Shown piece after piece: positions 47,021-56,841 of a stretch of DNA of 64,000 bases. Source of the DNA: Arthrobacter sp. OV608 (GTDB lineage: Bacteria; Actinomycetota; Actinomycetes; Actinomycetales; Micrococcaceae); assembly GCA_900110595.1 (NCBI GenBank), contig FOEZ01000009.1, positions 1-64,000 of the forward strand. The letters are read 5' to 3'. The stretch's first letter is position 1; each line of letters begins with the position of its first letter. Made by a program: the position numbers and the translations under genes. The notes beneath the pieces are model-generated. The model did not search any database. It was given only the letters and a program-made list of their open reading frames with translations, and was not told where the DNA came from.

Positions 47021-48396
47021 CCGCAAAGACACAAACCCAGCCGGCACCCACCGGAGAAACCGGCACCGAAGTAGTGCTCGACGTCGGGCCCGTTGCCCAC
47101 GGCGGCCACTGCGTGGCCCGGCACGAGGGCCGCGTCATATTTGTCCGCCACGCCATCCCCGGCGAGAAGGTGCGGGCCAGGCTCACCGACGCCGACGAAA
47201 AGGCCAAGTTCTGGCGGGCTGACGTGGTGGACGTCCTCGAAGCCTCGCCGGACCGGGTGGACCATTTCTGGCACCCGGCCGATTCACGCCGCGCCTGGGG
47301 GCACGGCCACCCGCCGGTGGGCGGAGCCGAGTTCGGCCACATCGCACTGGCCCGCCAGCGCAGCCTCAAGGCAGATGTGCTCACCGAACAGCTCAAGCGG
47401 CTCGCAGGCGTCGAGCAGTTGCCGGACAGCTGGGCAGGAACGTCCGTGGAGGCAGTGGGGGAGGCGTCCGACGGCGGCAGCGGCCTCGGGTGGCGGACCA
47501 GGGCGAGCTTCTCGGTCACCCCCGGCGGCAAACTGGGCATGCACGCCCACCGGTCCGGCGAGATCATCCCCGTGCGTGAGATGCCGCTGGCCATCGATGC
47601 CATTAATGACCTGCGCCTGTGGGACATCGACCTGCAGGGCGTGGACCGGGTGGAGGTGGCTGCGCCGGCCAACGGCTCGCGCCCGCTGGTACTGCTGGCC
47701 CCGGCGGAAGGCACCAAGCCGAAACGGCTCAACGCCATCGCCGCCCAACTGCCCGACGACGTATCCGTGGCTGCTTTTGATCCCCTGACAGAGGCCGTTG
47801 AGCGGGTGCGTGGACGGCAGTGGGTACAGGAATCAGCGGCCGGCCACGACTACCGGGTGACCGGCGCCGGGTTCTGGCAGATCCACCGCGACGCGCCCGG
47901 GACACTTGTGGGGGCTGTCACAGAATTCCTTCAGGGCGGCGGCTTCCTGCATCCCGGCGCCGTCGTGGCGGACCTGTACGCCGGAGCGGGCCTTTTCACG
48001 GCGGTCCTTGCCGATGCAGTGGGTGAAACCGGTTCCGTCCTGTCCGTTGAAGGCGCCCCGGGCACCAGCCGGGATGCACGAAAGAACCTGCACGCAGCGC
48101 CGCACGTGGAGATCATCCAGGGCCGGGTGGAGCGTGTCCTGCGCCAGAAACCGCGGGATTTCGATGCCCTGGTCCTTGACCCGCCCCGGGCAGGCGCCGG
48201 GAAAGCTGTGGTGGGGCAGCTTGTTGCCTCGCACCCGCGCGCCATTGCCTATGTGTCCTGCGACCCGGCGTCGTTCGCCCGTGACGTGGGGTACTTCCGG
48301 CAGTCCGGCTGGGAGCTCTCGGCCCTGCGGGCCTTCGACCTCTACCCCCACACCCACCACCTCGAGACGGTGGCTTTGCTCACTCCGGTTCCCTGA
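47017..48396 (+). CDS. TRAM-domain class I RNA methyltransferase (RlmD/TrmA-like)
   Basis: 459 aa. An N-terminal TRAM domain (VVLDVGPVAHGGHCVARHEGRVIFVRHA, two segments) is followed by an insertion domain and a SAM-dependent methyltransferase core. Core features are VVADLYAGAGLFT (SAM site), LVLDPPRAGAGK and the catalytic cysteine in AYVSCDPASFARD. The family methylates C5 of uridines in 23S rRNA or tRNA; which one cannot be told. The Fe-S cysteine cluster of RlmD is not obvious at the N-terminus. ATG 47017 overlaps the permease stop. Confidence 0.9.
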   Translation: MTAKTQTQPAPTGETGTEVVLDVGPVAHGGHCVARHEGRVIFVRHAIPGEKVRARLTDADEKAKFWRADVVDVLEASPDRVDHFWHPADSRRAWGHGHPPVGGAEFGHIALARQRSLKADVLTEQLKRLAGVEQLPDSWAGTSVEAVGEASDGGSGLGWRTRASFSVTPGGKLGMHAHRSGEIIPVREMPLAIDAINDLRLWDIDLQGVDRVEVAAPANGSRPLVLLAPAEGTKPKRLNAIAAQLPDDVSVAAFDPLTEAVERVRGRQWVQESAAGHDYRVTGAGFWQIHRDAPGTLVGAVTEFLQGGGFLHPGAVVADLYAGAGLFTAVLADAVGETGSVLSVEGAPGTSRDARKNLHAAPHVEIIQGRVERVLRQKPRDFDALVLDPPRAGAGKAVVGQLVASHPRAIAYVSCDPASFARDVGYFRQSGWELSALRAFDLYPHTHHLETVALLTPVP

Positions 48397-48412
48397 TGCC
48401 CTAACGTATTTC

Positions 48413-48434
48413 GACTACTATGGCGGTAGTAGTC
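48413..48434. promoter_or_regulatory. Inverted repeat upstream of aconitase
   Basis: GACTACTA and TAGTAGTC, perfect 8-bp arms, 6-bp spacer TGGCGG. It lies 129 bp before acnA and 17 bp after the methyltransferase stop. It could be an operator; without a T-run it is unlikely to be a terminator. Confidence 0.5.
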
Positions 48435-48562
48435 CCACGTCGCGCTCCGTAATCACGGCCGGCCGTGTGCAATTTTCGGGCCTTGAACATAATTAGGGCG
48501 TCCTAACTAGCAGGCGGTCAACCGCGCGACAAAGATGAAACTGTTGCGAGAGGAGTCCTGCG

Positions 48563-51388
48563 ATGAGCACTGTGGACAGCTTCGGTTCAAAAGGCAAACT
48601 TAATGTAGCCGGAACCGAGTATGAAATTTTCCGGTTGAACTCCGTTGAAGGTGCAGAAAACCTTCCGTTCAGCCTCAAAGTATTGCTTGAAAACCTGTTG
48701 AGGACCGAGGACGGCGCGAACATCACTGCCGATCACGTCCGCGCCTTGGCAGGCTGGGATCCCAACGCCCAGCCTGATACAGAAATCCAGTTCACGCCGG
48801 CCCGCGTGATCATGCAGGACTTCACCGGCGTTCCCTGCGTGGTTGACCTGGCGACGATGCGTGAAGCGGTCAAGGAACTGGGCGGCGACCCCAAGCGGGT
48901 GAACCCGCTGGCACCGGCCGAAATGGTCATTGACCACTCGGTCCAGATCGATGCCTTCGGCAACTCCGGCGCACTGGAGCGCAACATGGAGATCGAATAC
49001 CAGCGCAACGGGGAGCGTTACCAGTTCCTGCGCTGGGGCCAGACGGCGTTTGACGACTTCAAGGTTGTCCCCCCGGGAACCGGCATCGTGCACCAGGTCA
49101 ACATCGAGTACCTGGCCCGCACCGTGATGACCCGCGAAGTTGACGGCGTGGTACGCGCCTACCCCGACACCTGCGTCGGTACCGACTCGCACACCACCAT
49201 GGTCAACGGCCTGGGCGTGCTCGGCTGGGGCGTCGGCGGCATCGAAGCCGAGGCGGCCATGCTCGGCCAGCCCGTTTCCATGCTGATCCCGCGTGTTGTG
49301 GGATTCAAGCTCAGCGGCAGCATCCCTGCCGGCGCCACGGCAACCGACGTGGTGCTGACCATCACCGAAATGCTGCGCAAGCACGGCGTGGTGGGCAAGT
49401 TCGTGGAGTTCTACGGCGAAGGCGTCGCGGCTGTGCCGCTGGCCAACCGCGCCACCATCGGCAACATGAGCCCGGAATTCGGTTCCACGGCAGCCATGTT
49501 CCCGATCGACGACGTCACCCTGGACTACCTGCGCCTCACCGGCCGCTCCGAGCAGAACGTTGCGCTCGTTGAGTCCTACGCCAAGGAACAGGGCCTCTGG
49601 CACGACGCGTCCCGCGAGATCAAGTTCTCCGAGTACCTGGAGTTGGACCTGTCCACGGTTGTTCCGTCGATCGCCGGCCCCAAGCGCCCGCAGGACCGCA
49701 TCGAGCTGACCGAGGCCAAGGACGAGTTCCGCCACGACCTGAAGAACTACGTCTCGCACGATGCCGACGCCGGTACCTTGGACGAATCGCTCGAGGAGAC
49801 CTTCCCGGCCTCTGACTCGCCCTCCTTCACCAGCGGCGCAACCCACGTCTCCGACACTGACCGCGAGCCCCCGAAGTACTCGGCAGGGCACGGGGGAGCG
49901 GGCCGCATCACCAAGCCGGTGCCCGTGAAGATGGCTGACGGCCGCGAATTCGAACTGGACCACGGTGCAGTCACCATCGCCTCCATCACCTCCTGCACCA
50001 ACACGTCCAACCCCTCGGTCATGCTGGCCGCCGCGGTCCTGGCACGCAACGCCGTGGACAAGGGCCTCACGTCCAAGCCGTGGGTCAAGACGTCCGTCGC
50101 ACCCGGCTCCAAGGTGGTCACCGACTACTACGAGAAGTCCGGCCTGACCCCCTACCTGGAGAAGCTCGGCTTCTACATCGTGGGCTACGGCTGCGCCACC
50201 TGCATCGGCAACTCCGGTCCGCTGGAAACCGAAGTCTCGGAGGCCATCCAGGCCAACGACCTCGCCGTCGCAGCCGTCCTGTCGGGCAACCGCAACTTCG
50301 AAGGCCGCATCAACCCGGACGTCAAGATGAACTACCTGGCCTCCCCGCCGCTGGTCATCGCCTACGCCCTGGCCGGTTCCATGGACTTCGATTTCGAAAC
50401 CGACGCCCTGGGCCAGGACCAGGCCGGCAACGATGTCTTCCTGAAGGACATCTGGCCCAACCCGGTTGAGGTCCAGCAGGTCATCGATTCCTCGATCGAC
50501 AAGGAAATGTTCGCCAAGGGCTACGAGGGCGTCTTCGACGGCGACGACCGCTGGAAGGCACTCGACACCCCCGCCGGTGACACCTTCGCCTGGGATCCGA
50601 ACTCCACCTACGTCCGGAAGCCCCCGTACTTCGAGGGCATGAAGGCGCAGCCGGAGCCGGTCAAGGACATCTCGGGTGCACGCGTGCTCCTGAAGCTGGG
50701 CGACTCGGTCACCACCGACCACATCTCCCCGGCCGGTTCCTTCAAGTCCGACACCCCCGCCGGACAGTACCTCCTGGCCAACGGCGTGGAGCGCAAGGAC
50801 TTCAACTCCTACGGTTCCCGCCGCGGCAACCACGAAGTGATGATCCGCGGAACGTTCGCGAACATCCGCATCAAGAACCAGATCCTGGACGGCGTCGAAG
50901 GTGGCTTCACCCGCGACTTCACCCAGGAAGGCGGTCCGCAGGCCTACGTCTACGACGCTGCGCAGAACTACCAGGCAGCCGGCACCCCGCTGGTGGTCCT
51001 GGCCGGCAAGGAATACGGTTCCGGCTCATCCCGTGACTGGGCTGCCAAGGGTACCGCCCTGCTGGGTGTCAAGGCTGTCATCGCCGAGAGCTACGAGCGT
51101 ATCCACCGCTCCAACCTGATCGGCATGGGCGTCCTGCCGCTGCAGTTCCCGGCGGGCGAATCAGCCGCAACCCTGGGCCTGAGCGGCACGGAAACGTTCT
51201 CCGTTGAAGGCGTCACCGCCCTGAACGAGGGCACCACGCCGAAGACCCTGAAGGTCACCGCCACCGCCGAAGACGGATCCGCAAAGTCCTTCGACGCCGT
51301 GCTGCGCATCGATACCCCCGGTGAAGCGGACTACTACCGCAACGGCGGCATCCTGCAGTACGTCCTGCGCCAGATCTCCGCAAACTAG
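48563..51388 (+). CDS. acnA: Aconitate hydratase AcnA
   Basis: 941 aa cytosolic [4Fe-4S] enzyme converting citrate to isocitrate. Cluster cysteines are in [14 protein letters not shown] and [14 protein letters not shown]. Substrate-binding [13 protein letters not shown] and C-terminal swivel-domain motifs ([16 protein letters not shown]) are present. An acidic insertion of about 55 residues near 395-450, unlike E. coli AcnA, is common in actinobacterial enzymes. ATG 48563 has GAGAGGAG upstream. A terminator follows. No acnR-type TetR gene is next to it. Confidence 0.97.
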   Translation: MSTVDSFGSKGKLNVAGTEYEIFRLNSVEGAENLPFSLKVLLENLLRTEDGANITADHVRALAGWDPNAQPDTEIQFTPARVIMQDFTGVPCVVDLATMREAVKELGGDPKRVNPLAPAEMVIDHSVQIDAFGNSGALERNMEIEYQRNGERYQFLRWGQTAFDDFKVVPPGTGIVHQVNIEYLARTVMTREVDGVVRAYPDTCVGTDSHTTMVNGLGVLGWGVGGIEAEAAMLGQPVSMLIPRVVGFKLSGSIPAGATATDVVLTITEMLRKHGVVGKFVEFYGEGVAAVPLANRATIGNMSPEFGSTAAMFPIDDVTLDYLRLTGRSEQNVALVESYAKEQGLWHDASREIKFSEYLELDLSTVVPSIAGPKRPQDRIELTEAKDEFRHDLKNYVSHDADAGTLDESLEETFPASDSPSFTSGATHVSDTDREPPKYSAGHGGAGRITKPVPVKMADGREFELDHGAVTIASITSCTNTSNPSVMLAAAVLARNAVDKGLTSKPWVKTSVAPGSKVVTDYYEKSGLTPYLEKLGFYIVGYGCATCIGNSGPLETEVSEAIQANDLAVAAVLSGNRNFEGRINPDVKMNYLASPPLVIAYALAGSMDFDFETDALGQDQAGNDVFLKDIWPNPVEVQQVIDSSIDKEMFAKGYEGVFDGDDRWKALDTPAGDTFAWDPNSTYVRKPPYFEGMKAQPEPVKDISGARVLLKLGDSVTTDHISPAGSFKSDTPAGQYLLANGVERKDFNSYGSRRGNHEVMIRGTFANIRIKNQILDGVEGGFTRDFTQEGGPQAYVYDAAQNYQAAGTPLVVLAGKEYGSGSSRDWAAKGTALLGVKAVIAESYERIHRSNLIGMGVLPLQFPAGESAATLGLSGTETFSVEGVTALNEGTTPKTLKVTATAEDGSAKSFDAVLRIDTPGEADYYRNGGILQYVLRQISAN

Positions 51389-51416
51389 CGGGTTCTGTCC
51401 ATCAGGCAGCACCTCC

Positions 51417-51458
51417 CGAAGCCCCGGCCGGTCACCGACCAGCCGGGGCTTCGGCTTT
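51417..51458 (+). terminator. acnA terminator
   Basis: Perfect 12-bp stem (51417-51428 with 51442-51453) followed by GCTTTG, 28 bp after the acnA stop. Confidence 0.8.
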
Positions 51459-51529
51459 GCATGTGAGCTTTCCATTTGAGCCGAGGCGTTAGAGTTAAGC
51501 GGCACGTCTACCACCCGAAGGAGGGGTCA

Positions 51530-53503
51530 TTGGGAATCTTGGACACCATCCGGAATCCGCAGGACCTGAACGAGTTGTCCGAAGAACAGCTGAACCAGCT
51601 GGCTTCGGAGATCAGGGATTTCCTGATCACTAACGTCTCCCAAACGGGCGGCCACCTCGGACCAAACCTCGGCGTAGTGGAACTCACGCTGGCCGTGCAC
51701 CGCATCTTCGACTCGCCGCGTGACAGCATCGTTTTTGACACCGGGCACCAGTCCTACGTCCACAAACTCCTGACCGGGCGCCAGGACTTCAGCACCCTCC
51801 GCCAGGAAGGCGGCCTCTCCGGCTACCCCTCCCGCGCCGAGTCCGACCACGACATCGTGGAAAGCTCCCACGCCTCCTCATCATTGTCCTGGGCAGACGG
51901 GATTTCCCGGGCCCGCCAACTGACAGGTGAAGGCCACCGGCACGTCGTTGCCGTAGTGGGCGACGGCGCCCTGACCGGCGGCATGGCCTGGGAAGCCATC
52001 AACAACATCGCAGCGGACAAGCGGCGCCGCGTGGTCATCGTGGTTAACGACAATGGCAGGTCCTACGCCCCCACCGTTGGCGGCTTCGCCGACTACCTCG
52101 CCTCCCTGCGCCCCACCATCGATTCCTTCCGCGCCACCCCCGCCTACGAGCGCGCGCTGGACTGGTGGAAGAAGAAGCTGCAAAACGGCGGACCCGCAGG
52201 CCAGTTCACCTATAAAAGCCTGCATGCCATGAAGAAGGGCATCAAGGACTGGTGGGCCCCACAGGGCATGTTCGAGGACCTCGGCATGAAATACATCGGT
52301 CCCGTGGACGGCCACAACCTCCAGGCCATGGAGCACGCCCTGTCCACGGCCAAGAACTACGCCGGACCGGTCATTGTCCATGCCATGACCGAAAAGGGAC
52401 ACGGGTACGCACCGGCCCGGGCCCACGAGGCGGACCAGTTCCACGCCGTGGGCATCATCGACCCCGAAACCGGCGAGCCCACCGGCACCGCCGGCGCCAA
52501 ATCCTGGACCTCCGTCTTCGCTGACGAAATCGCCGCCATCGCCGATGAGCGCAAAGACGTTGTGGGTATTACCGGCGCCATGCTCATCCCCGTAGGCCTG
52601 CACAAGTTCGCCGCCCGGCACCCCGAACGGGTCATCGACGTCGGCATTGCCGAACAGCATGCCCTCACCTCCGCGGCCGGCATGGCCTTCGGCGGGCTGC
52701 ACCCTGTGGTCGCCGTCTACGCCACCTTCCTGAACCGCGCCTTCGACCAGCTCCTGATGGACGTAGCCCTGCACAAGGCAGGGGTCACCATCGTGCTGGA
52801 CCGCGCCGGCGTCACCGGCCCGGACGGTGCCAGCCACCACGGCATGTGGGACATGTCCATGGTCCAGATCGTCCCCGGCCTGCACCTGGCCGCACCCCGC
52901 GACGCCAGCAGGCTGCGCGAGGAACTCCGTGAAGCCGTAGCCATCAGCGACGCCCCCACGGTGGTCCGTTTCTCCAAGGGGTCAGTCGGTGCCGAGGTGG
53001 AGGCGCTCGAACGCCTCAGCGATGGCGTGGACGTCCTCTCCCGGCGCCCCTCCGGCTCCACCGAGAACGACGTACTGATCATCTCCGTGGGCGCCATGTC
53101 GGAGCTGGCGCTGGATGTTTCCAACCGTCTGGGCGCGCAGGGCATCAGCACCACCGTGGTGGACCCTCGCTGGGTCCTTCCGGTCCCGCGGTCCATCATC
53201 GCGCTGGCATCGCACCACCGCCTGGTGATCTGCATCGAGGACGGTGTCCGCGCCGGTGGCGTAGGCTCCCGCATCCGCCAGGAAATGCGCGCAGCCGGTG
53301 TGGACACGGCCCTGAACGAGGTGGGCCTGCCGGTCGAGTTCCTCGACCACGGCACCCGCAACCAGGTCCTGGAACGCGTAGGCCTCACGGCCCAACAGAT
53401 TACGCACGACGTCGTAGCCCAGGTCCTGGGAACAAAGGTTCCCTTTGCGCGTCCCCTGCCGGGCCAGCAGCATCCCACCACCGGCAGCCTTCCGATCCTG
53501 TGA
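51530..53503 (+). CDS. dxs: 1-deoxy-D-xylulose-5-phosphate synthase
   Basis: 657 aa thiamine-diphosphate enzyme, first step of the MEP isoprenoid pathway. N-terminal [13 protein letters not shown], ThDP-binding [16 protein letters not shown], and the transketolase-type middle domain with [14 protein letters not shown] and the [10 protein letters not shown] segment. Start is TTG 51530 with GGAGG at ideal distance and matches the family start (GILDTIRNP); a farther TTG at 51476 has no ribosome-binding site. The stop overlaps the next gene's GTG (GTGA). Confidence 0.96.
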   Translation: MGILDTIRNPQDLNELSEEQLNQLASEIRDFLITNVSQTGGHLGPNLGVVELTLAVHRIFDSPRDSIVFDTGHQSYVHKLLTGRQDFSTLRQEGGLSGYPSRAESDHDIVESSHASSSLSWADGISRARQLTGEGHRHVVAVVGDGALTGGMAWEAINNIAADKRRRVVIVVNDNGRSYAPTVGGFADYLASLRPTIDSFRATPAYERALDWWKKKLQNGGPAGQFTYKSLHAMKKGIKDWWAPQGMFEDLGMKYIGPVDGHNLQAMEHALSTAKNYAGPVIVHAMTEKGHGYAPARAHEADQFHAVGIIDPETGEPTGTAGAKSWTSVFADEIAAIADERKDVVGITGAMLIPVGLHKFAARHPERVIDVGIAEQHALTSAAGMAFGGLHPVVAVYATFLNRAFDQLLMDVALHKAGVTIVLDRAGVTGPDGASHHGMWDMSMVQIVPGLHLAAPRDASRLREELREAVAISDAPTVVRFSKGSVGAEVEALERLSDGVDVLSRRPSGSTENDVLIISVGAMSELALDVSNRLGAQGISTTVVDPRWVLPVPRSIIALASHHRLVICIEDGVRAGGVGSRIRQEMRAAGVDTALNEVGLPVEFLDHGTRNQVLERVGLTAQQITHDVVAQVLGTKVPFARPLPGQQHPTTGSLPIL

Positions 53504-54117
53504 GGGGAGAGGACCTACTGAAGTATCCGGGCGTTGTGGGGGAGCCGGCAGGAGAACGGCATCCCGGGCCCGCACGTGAACCACAAGGGCTTGAACCGGG
53601 CCACCTGGTGGTGGCGCGCAACCGCAAATGGGACGGCAAAGCGCACTGGGTGGTACCCGGGCGCTACCTGGGCGAGGACCGGCACGGCTGGTGGATCTTC
53701 CAGGGAACCAACGAATTCTGCTCCCGTCCCGGTGCCGCGTTCTACACAAAGTCAGACGCGGTCCTCCTGATACCCCGCGAGGGCGACTGGGTGGCCACGT
53801 TCTACGACGACGCCCATCCCGGCGGTGTGCGGATCTACATCGACCTGGCCGTGGCGCATGAATGGAACCCCATCCGTCCCACCGTCACGGAATTCCATGT
53901 CATCGACATGGACCTGGACGTGGTGCGGACAGCGGACCGGGGCGTGTTCATCGACGACGAGGACGAGTTCGCCGAACACCGCGTGGCCATGGACTACCCG
54001 GCAGCCCTGGTGGAATCCCTCGAGGCCTCCGCCGGACAGCTTTACCAGGCCGTGAAGGCGGAGCAGGCACCCTTCGACGGCACCGACGTTGAATGGTTTA
54101 CAAAGGGACGGTTATGA
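53500..54117 (+). CDS. DUF402 (FomD-like) protein
   Basis: 205 aa. The core [52 protein letters not shown] is the DUF402 fold; FomD-type members are metal-dependent nucleotidyl/phosphatase-like hydrolases of nucleoside diphosphates. The acidic metal ligands (DMDLD, DDEDEF) are present. GTG 53500 overlaps the dxs stop; the first 35 residues are unlike the family, so a later start such as GTG 53536 is possible. It is coupled to the downstream unknown gene by a 4-bp overlap (ATGA). Confidence 0.8.
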   Translation: MRGEDLLKYPGVVGEPAGERHPGPAREPQGLEPGHLVVARNRKWDGKAHWVVPGRYLGEDRHGWWIFQGTNEFCSRPGAAFYTKSDAVLLIPREGDWVATFYDDAHPGGVRIYIDLAVAHEWNPIRPTVTEFHVIDMDLDVVRTADRGVFIDDEDEFAEHRVAMDYPAALVESLEASAGQLYQAVKAEQAPFDGTDVEWFTKGRL

Positions 54118-54674
54118 GCGGAATTGTCAGGGTCTATAAGCGCGACGACGAGGGCACGCTGCACTTCCGGGAAGCCTGGTTCGACGAGGACTACGAGCAG
54201 TTCGTCATGAACTACGGCGTGGTGGGCCACCAGAGCAAAACCGAGGAAACCGACGTGCCGGATGCTGCGGCCGCCGAAGGACTCCTGGACGCTTTTGCGG
54301 TCCAGTGCGCCGAGGACGGCTACGCCGAAATCCCGGAGGACGAGCAGTACTGGGTAGTGGCCCAGTTCGCCCTCAAAACCAGGGAAGGCACCGATCGGGA
54401 CCGCTACCTGGAGGAAAAGGCCAAGGACGCCCTGATCAGCCACCTCGCCTGGCGGGGGCTCGGCACGGTGGAACGCTCCGAATTCACCGACTTCAAGCTC
54501 AATATTTTCTGCCTCTGCCCCGAGGTCAACAAAGCCGTCAACGCCATCAAAGTCTGTGCGCGGAACGAGGACCTGGACTTCACCAAGCTCAGCATCGGCG
54601 CAGCCCCGCACAGCGATCCAGAAAACTTCAAGCTCAAGCATTCAGCTAAGCCCGCCAACACCTTCAGCCTTTAG
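54114..54674 (+). CDS. Protein of unknown function
   Basis: 186 aa, acidic, predicted soluble and cytoplasmic. The start ([18 protein letters not shown]) looks like paired beta strands and is loosely reminiscent of WGR domains. The centre has many aromatic and acidic residues; the last third has FCLCPEVNKAVNAIKVCA, whose cysteines could bind metal. I do not recognise the family. Four-base overlap with DUF402 and an 8-bp gap to the aldo/keto reductase put it in the dxs operon. Confidence 0.75.
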   Translation: MSGIVRVYKRDDEGTLHFREAWFDEDYEQFVMNYGVVGHQSKTEETDVPDAAAAEGLLDAFAVQCAEDGYAEIPEDEQYWVVAQFALKTREGTDRDRYLEEKAKDALISHLAWRGLGTVERSEFTDFKLNIFCLCPEVNKAVNAIKVCARNEDLDFTKLSIGAAPHSDPENFKLKHSAKPANTFSL

Positions 54675-54682
54675 GAGTTTCC

Positions 54683-55660
54683 GTGACCACCTACCGCCGC
54701 GTTGGAAAGTCCGGCCTGACCGTTTCCACGGTTGGACTGGGCTGCAACAACCTTGGCCGGCCCAACACCCCGACGGAGTCCCAAGAGGCCACCGACGCCG
54801 TGGTCAACGCGGCCGTGGATGCCGGAATCACCCTGTTCGACGTCGCCGATACCTACGGCAGGGAACCCGGACTCAGCGAAACGATGCTCGGTAAAGCGCT
54901 CGGCGCCCGGCGGGCCGACGTCGTCGTTGCCACAAAGTTTGGCATGGACATGAAAGGCGCCAGCGGCCCGGACTTCGGCGCCCGCGGCTCCCGCCGCTAC
55001 ATCCTCCAGGCCGTGGAAGCCTCGCTCCGCCGGCTGGGCACCGAATGGATCGACCTGTACCAGTTCCATACGCCGGACCCGCTGACCCCCATTGATGAAA
55101 CCCTGTCCGCCCTGGACACCCTGGTCACCAGCGGCAAGGTCCGCTACATCGGCCACTCCAACAGGGCTGGATGGCAGATAGCGCAGGCGGAGTACGTTGC
55201 CCGCGAATTAGGAGGTGCGCGTTTCATCTCCACCCAGAACCACTACAACCTCCTGGACCGGCGGGCTGAGCTGGAAGTCACCCCGGCCGCCGAGGAGTTG
55301 GGCCTGGGCGTCCTGCCCTACTTCCCGCTGGCCAACGGCCTGCTGACCGGCAAATACGCCCCGGGCCATGCGCCGGAGGGCTCGCGGCTCAGCCACACCC
55401 GCAAGAACATGGTCCACGACGCCGACTGGGACCAGCTGGGCAGGTTCAGCAGCTTCGCCAAAGAACGGGGCCTGAGCGAAATCCAGGTCGCCTTCTCCTG
55501 GCTGGCAGCCCAGCCGTCCGTTGCCAGCGTCATCGCCGGGGCCACCCGCCCGGAACAGGTCCAGCAGAACGCAGAAGCGGCGGACTGGATGCCTTCCGAA
55601 GAGGACCTCGCGGAGCTGGACAGCATCTTCCCGGCCGCGCCCAAGGTGGCGCTCTTCTAG
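54683..55660 (+). CDS. Aldo/keto reductase
   Basis: 325 aa TIM-barrel NADP(H)-dependent oxidoreductase. The catalytic tetrad is visible: Asp and Tyr in FDVADTYGR, Lys in VVATKFGM, His in LYQFHTPDP. The C-terminal NADP site includes VIAGATRPEQVQQN. It belongs to the YajO/YhdN-like group with broad carbonyl or sugar substrates; true substrate unknown. GTG 54683 has TAGGAG upstream. Confidence 0.92.
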   Translation: MTTYRRVGKSGLTVSTVGLGCNNLGRPNTPTESQEATDAVVNAAVDAGITLFDVADTYGREPGLSETMLGKALGARRADVVVATKFGMDMKGASGPDFGARGSRRYILQAVEASLRRLGTEWIDLYQFHTPDPLTPIDETLSALDTLVTSGKVRYIGHSNRAGWQIAQAEYVARELGGARFISTQNHYNLLDRRAELEVTPAAEELGLGVLPYFPLANGLLTGKYAPGHAPEGSRLSHTRKNMVHDADWDQLGRFSSFAKERGLSEIQVAFSWLAAQPSVASVIAGATRPEQVQQNAEAADWMPSEEDLAELDSIFPAAPKVALF

Positions 55661-55669
55661 GGCACGGGC

Positions 55670-56695
55670 ATGACCGCCTTCCTGCTGGACGTGGACACGG
55701 GCATCGACGACGCCCTTGCCCTCACCTACCTTGCCGCCCTGCCGGACACTGAGTTCGTGTCCGTCACCGCCACGCCCGGAAACGTGGACGCGGACCAGGT
55801 GGCGCGCAACACCCTGGCACTCCTGGAGCTGTGCGGACGCCCGGGGGTGGAAGTGGCCATCGGCGCCCGCGGGCCGCTTTCCATACCCCTGCTGACCACC
55901 CCCGAAACCCACGGCCCGCAAGGCATCGGATACGCCGTCCTTCCGGAACCCGCAGGCGCTGTCTCAGCGCGGAACGCTGTGGACCTCTGGGTGGAGCACG
56001 CCCGCGCCCGGCCCGGGGAGCTCACCGCCCTGATCACGGCACCGCTGACCAACTTCGCGCTGGCGCTGCGGAAGGAACCACGGCTGCCCGAGCTGCTGGC
56101 GAAGGTGGTCATTATGGGCGGAAGCTTCTACTACCAGGGCAATACCACTCCTACCGCCGAGTGGAACACGCACGTGGACCCGCACGCCGCCAAGGAGGTC
56201 TATGCCGCCTTCCAGGGCCGGCCGCTGGAAAAGCTCCCCATCGTCTGCTCCCTGGACACCACAGAGCGGATGGAACTGCACCCGGAGCATGTCCGGCTCT
56301 TGGCGGAGGCTGCCGGCGCCGAAGTTCCCGAACTGGTACTTCCCGAACAGACGGAGGGCCTTCGCAGCACCTCGGACAACACCCTGGTGCGGCATTTGTC
56401 CGATGCCCTGCGGTTCTACTTCGAATTCCACCGCCACTATGACCAGGGCTATATCGCCCACGTCCACGACTACTTCGCCGCAGGTGTCGCCGCGGGCACC
56501 CTGGACTTCGAATCCCGTCCCGCCACGGTGGATGTGGAGACTGTTTCAACGATGCTGATGGGCACCACCGTGGCGGACTTCCGCGGCCTCTGGGGAGTAC
56601 CGCCGAATGCCCGCGTTGTGTCCACAAACCATCCGGAAGCTGCCTTCCGGGAGCTGGTGTCCGCCGTCGGAAGCCTGGCACGGCGCCTGGGTTGA
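55670..56695 (+). CDS. Nucleoside hydrolase (IunH type)
   Basis: 341 aa. It cleaves N-glycosidic bonds of ribonucleosides. The calcium/ribose signature LDVDTGIDDALAL is at the N-terminus, VVIMGGSFYYQGN in the centre, followed by AEWNTHVDPHAAKEV. The last catalytic aspartate is not obvious by eye. The gene lies 9 bp after the reductase and just before a complete ECF transporter, which suggests nucleoside or base salvage through that importer (inference). Confidence 0.9.
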   Translation: MTAFLLDVDTGIDDALALTYLAALPDTEFVSVTATPGNVDADQVARNTLALLELCGRPGVEVAIGARGPLSIPLLTTPETHGPQGIGYAVLPEPAGAVSARNAVDLWVEHARARPGELTALITAPLTNFALALRKEPRLPELLAKVVIMGGSFYYQGNTTPTAEWNTHVDPHAAKEVYAAFQGRPLEKLPIVCSLDTTERMELHPEHVRLLAEAAGAEVPELVLPEQTEGLRSTSDNTLVRHLSDALRFYFEFHRHYDQGYIAHVHDYFAAGVAAGTLDFESRPATVDVETVSTMLMGTTVADFRGLWGVPPNARVVSTNHPEAAFRELVSAVGSLARRLG

Positions 56696-56722
56696 GACGG
56701 CGCGGTTGGGGGAGCACCGCGG

Positions 56723-56728
56723 TAGAAT
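56723..56728 (+). promoter_or_regulatory. Predicted -10 element of the ECF operon
   Basis: TAGAAT, good TANNNT match, placing a start near 56735 and giving a leader of about 107 nt. No convincing -35 is seen. Confidence 0.45.
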
Positions 56729-56729
56729 T

Positions 56730-56816
56730 GTCCGCGGACCGGACAGGCGCTGACTGCCTGCCGGCTGCTGCGAGGTGACATAAGCAGCGTTCCATCCGGC
56801 CCGGCTTCCCGGGCCG
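56730..56816 (+). promoter_or_regulatory. Structured 5' leader of the ECF S-component gene (candidate riboswitch)
   Basis: Successive hairpins: palindrome GTCCGCGGAC (56730-56739); CAGGC with GCCTG (56744-56748, 56756-56760); GCTGCT with AGCAGC (56764-56769, 56783-56788); CGGCCCGG with CCGGGCCG around a CTTC tetraloop (56797-56804, 56809-56816). It does not match the TPP, cobalamin, FMN or preQ1 consensus as I know them. Confidence 0.4.
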
Positions 56817-56841
56817 TCCGTGCGCACCCTGAAGGAACTCC

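Noticed and set aside
48493..48506. TTAGG-N4-CCTAA upstream of acnA as an iron box
   Set aside because: Lacks the 19-bp structure of IdeR sites; arms are only 5 bp.
48587..50833. 748-residue open frame opposite acnA
   Set aside because: Antisense shadow; low-complexity Val/Gly/Asp-rich product with no family features.
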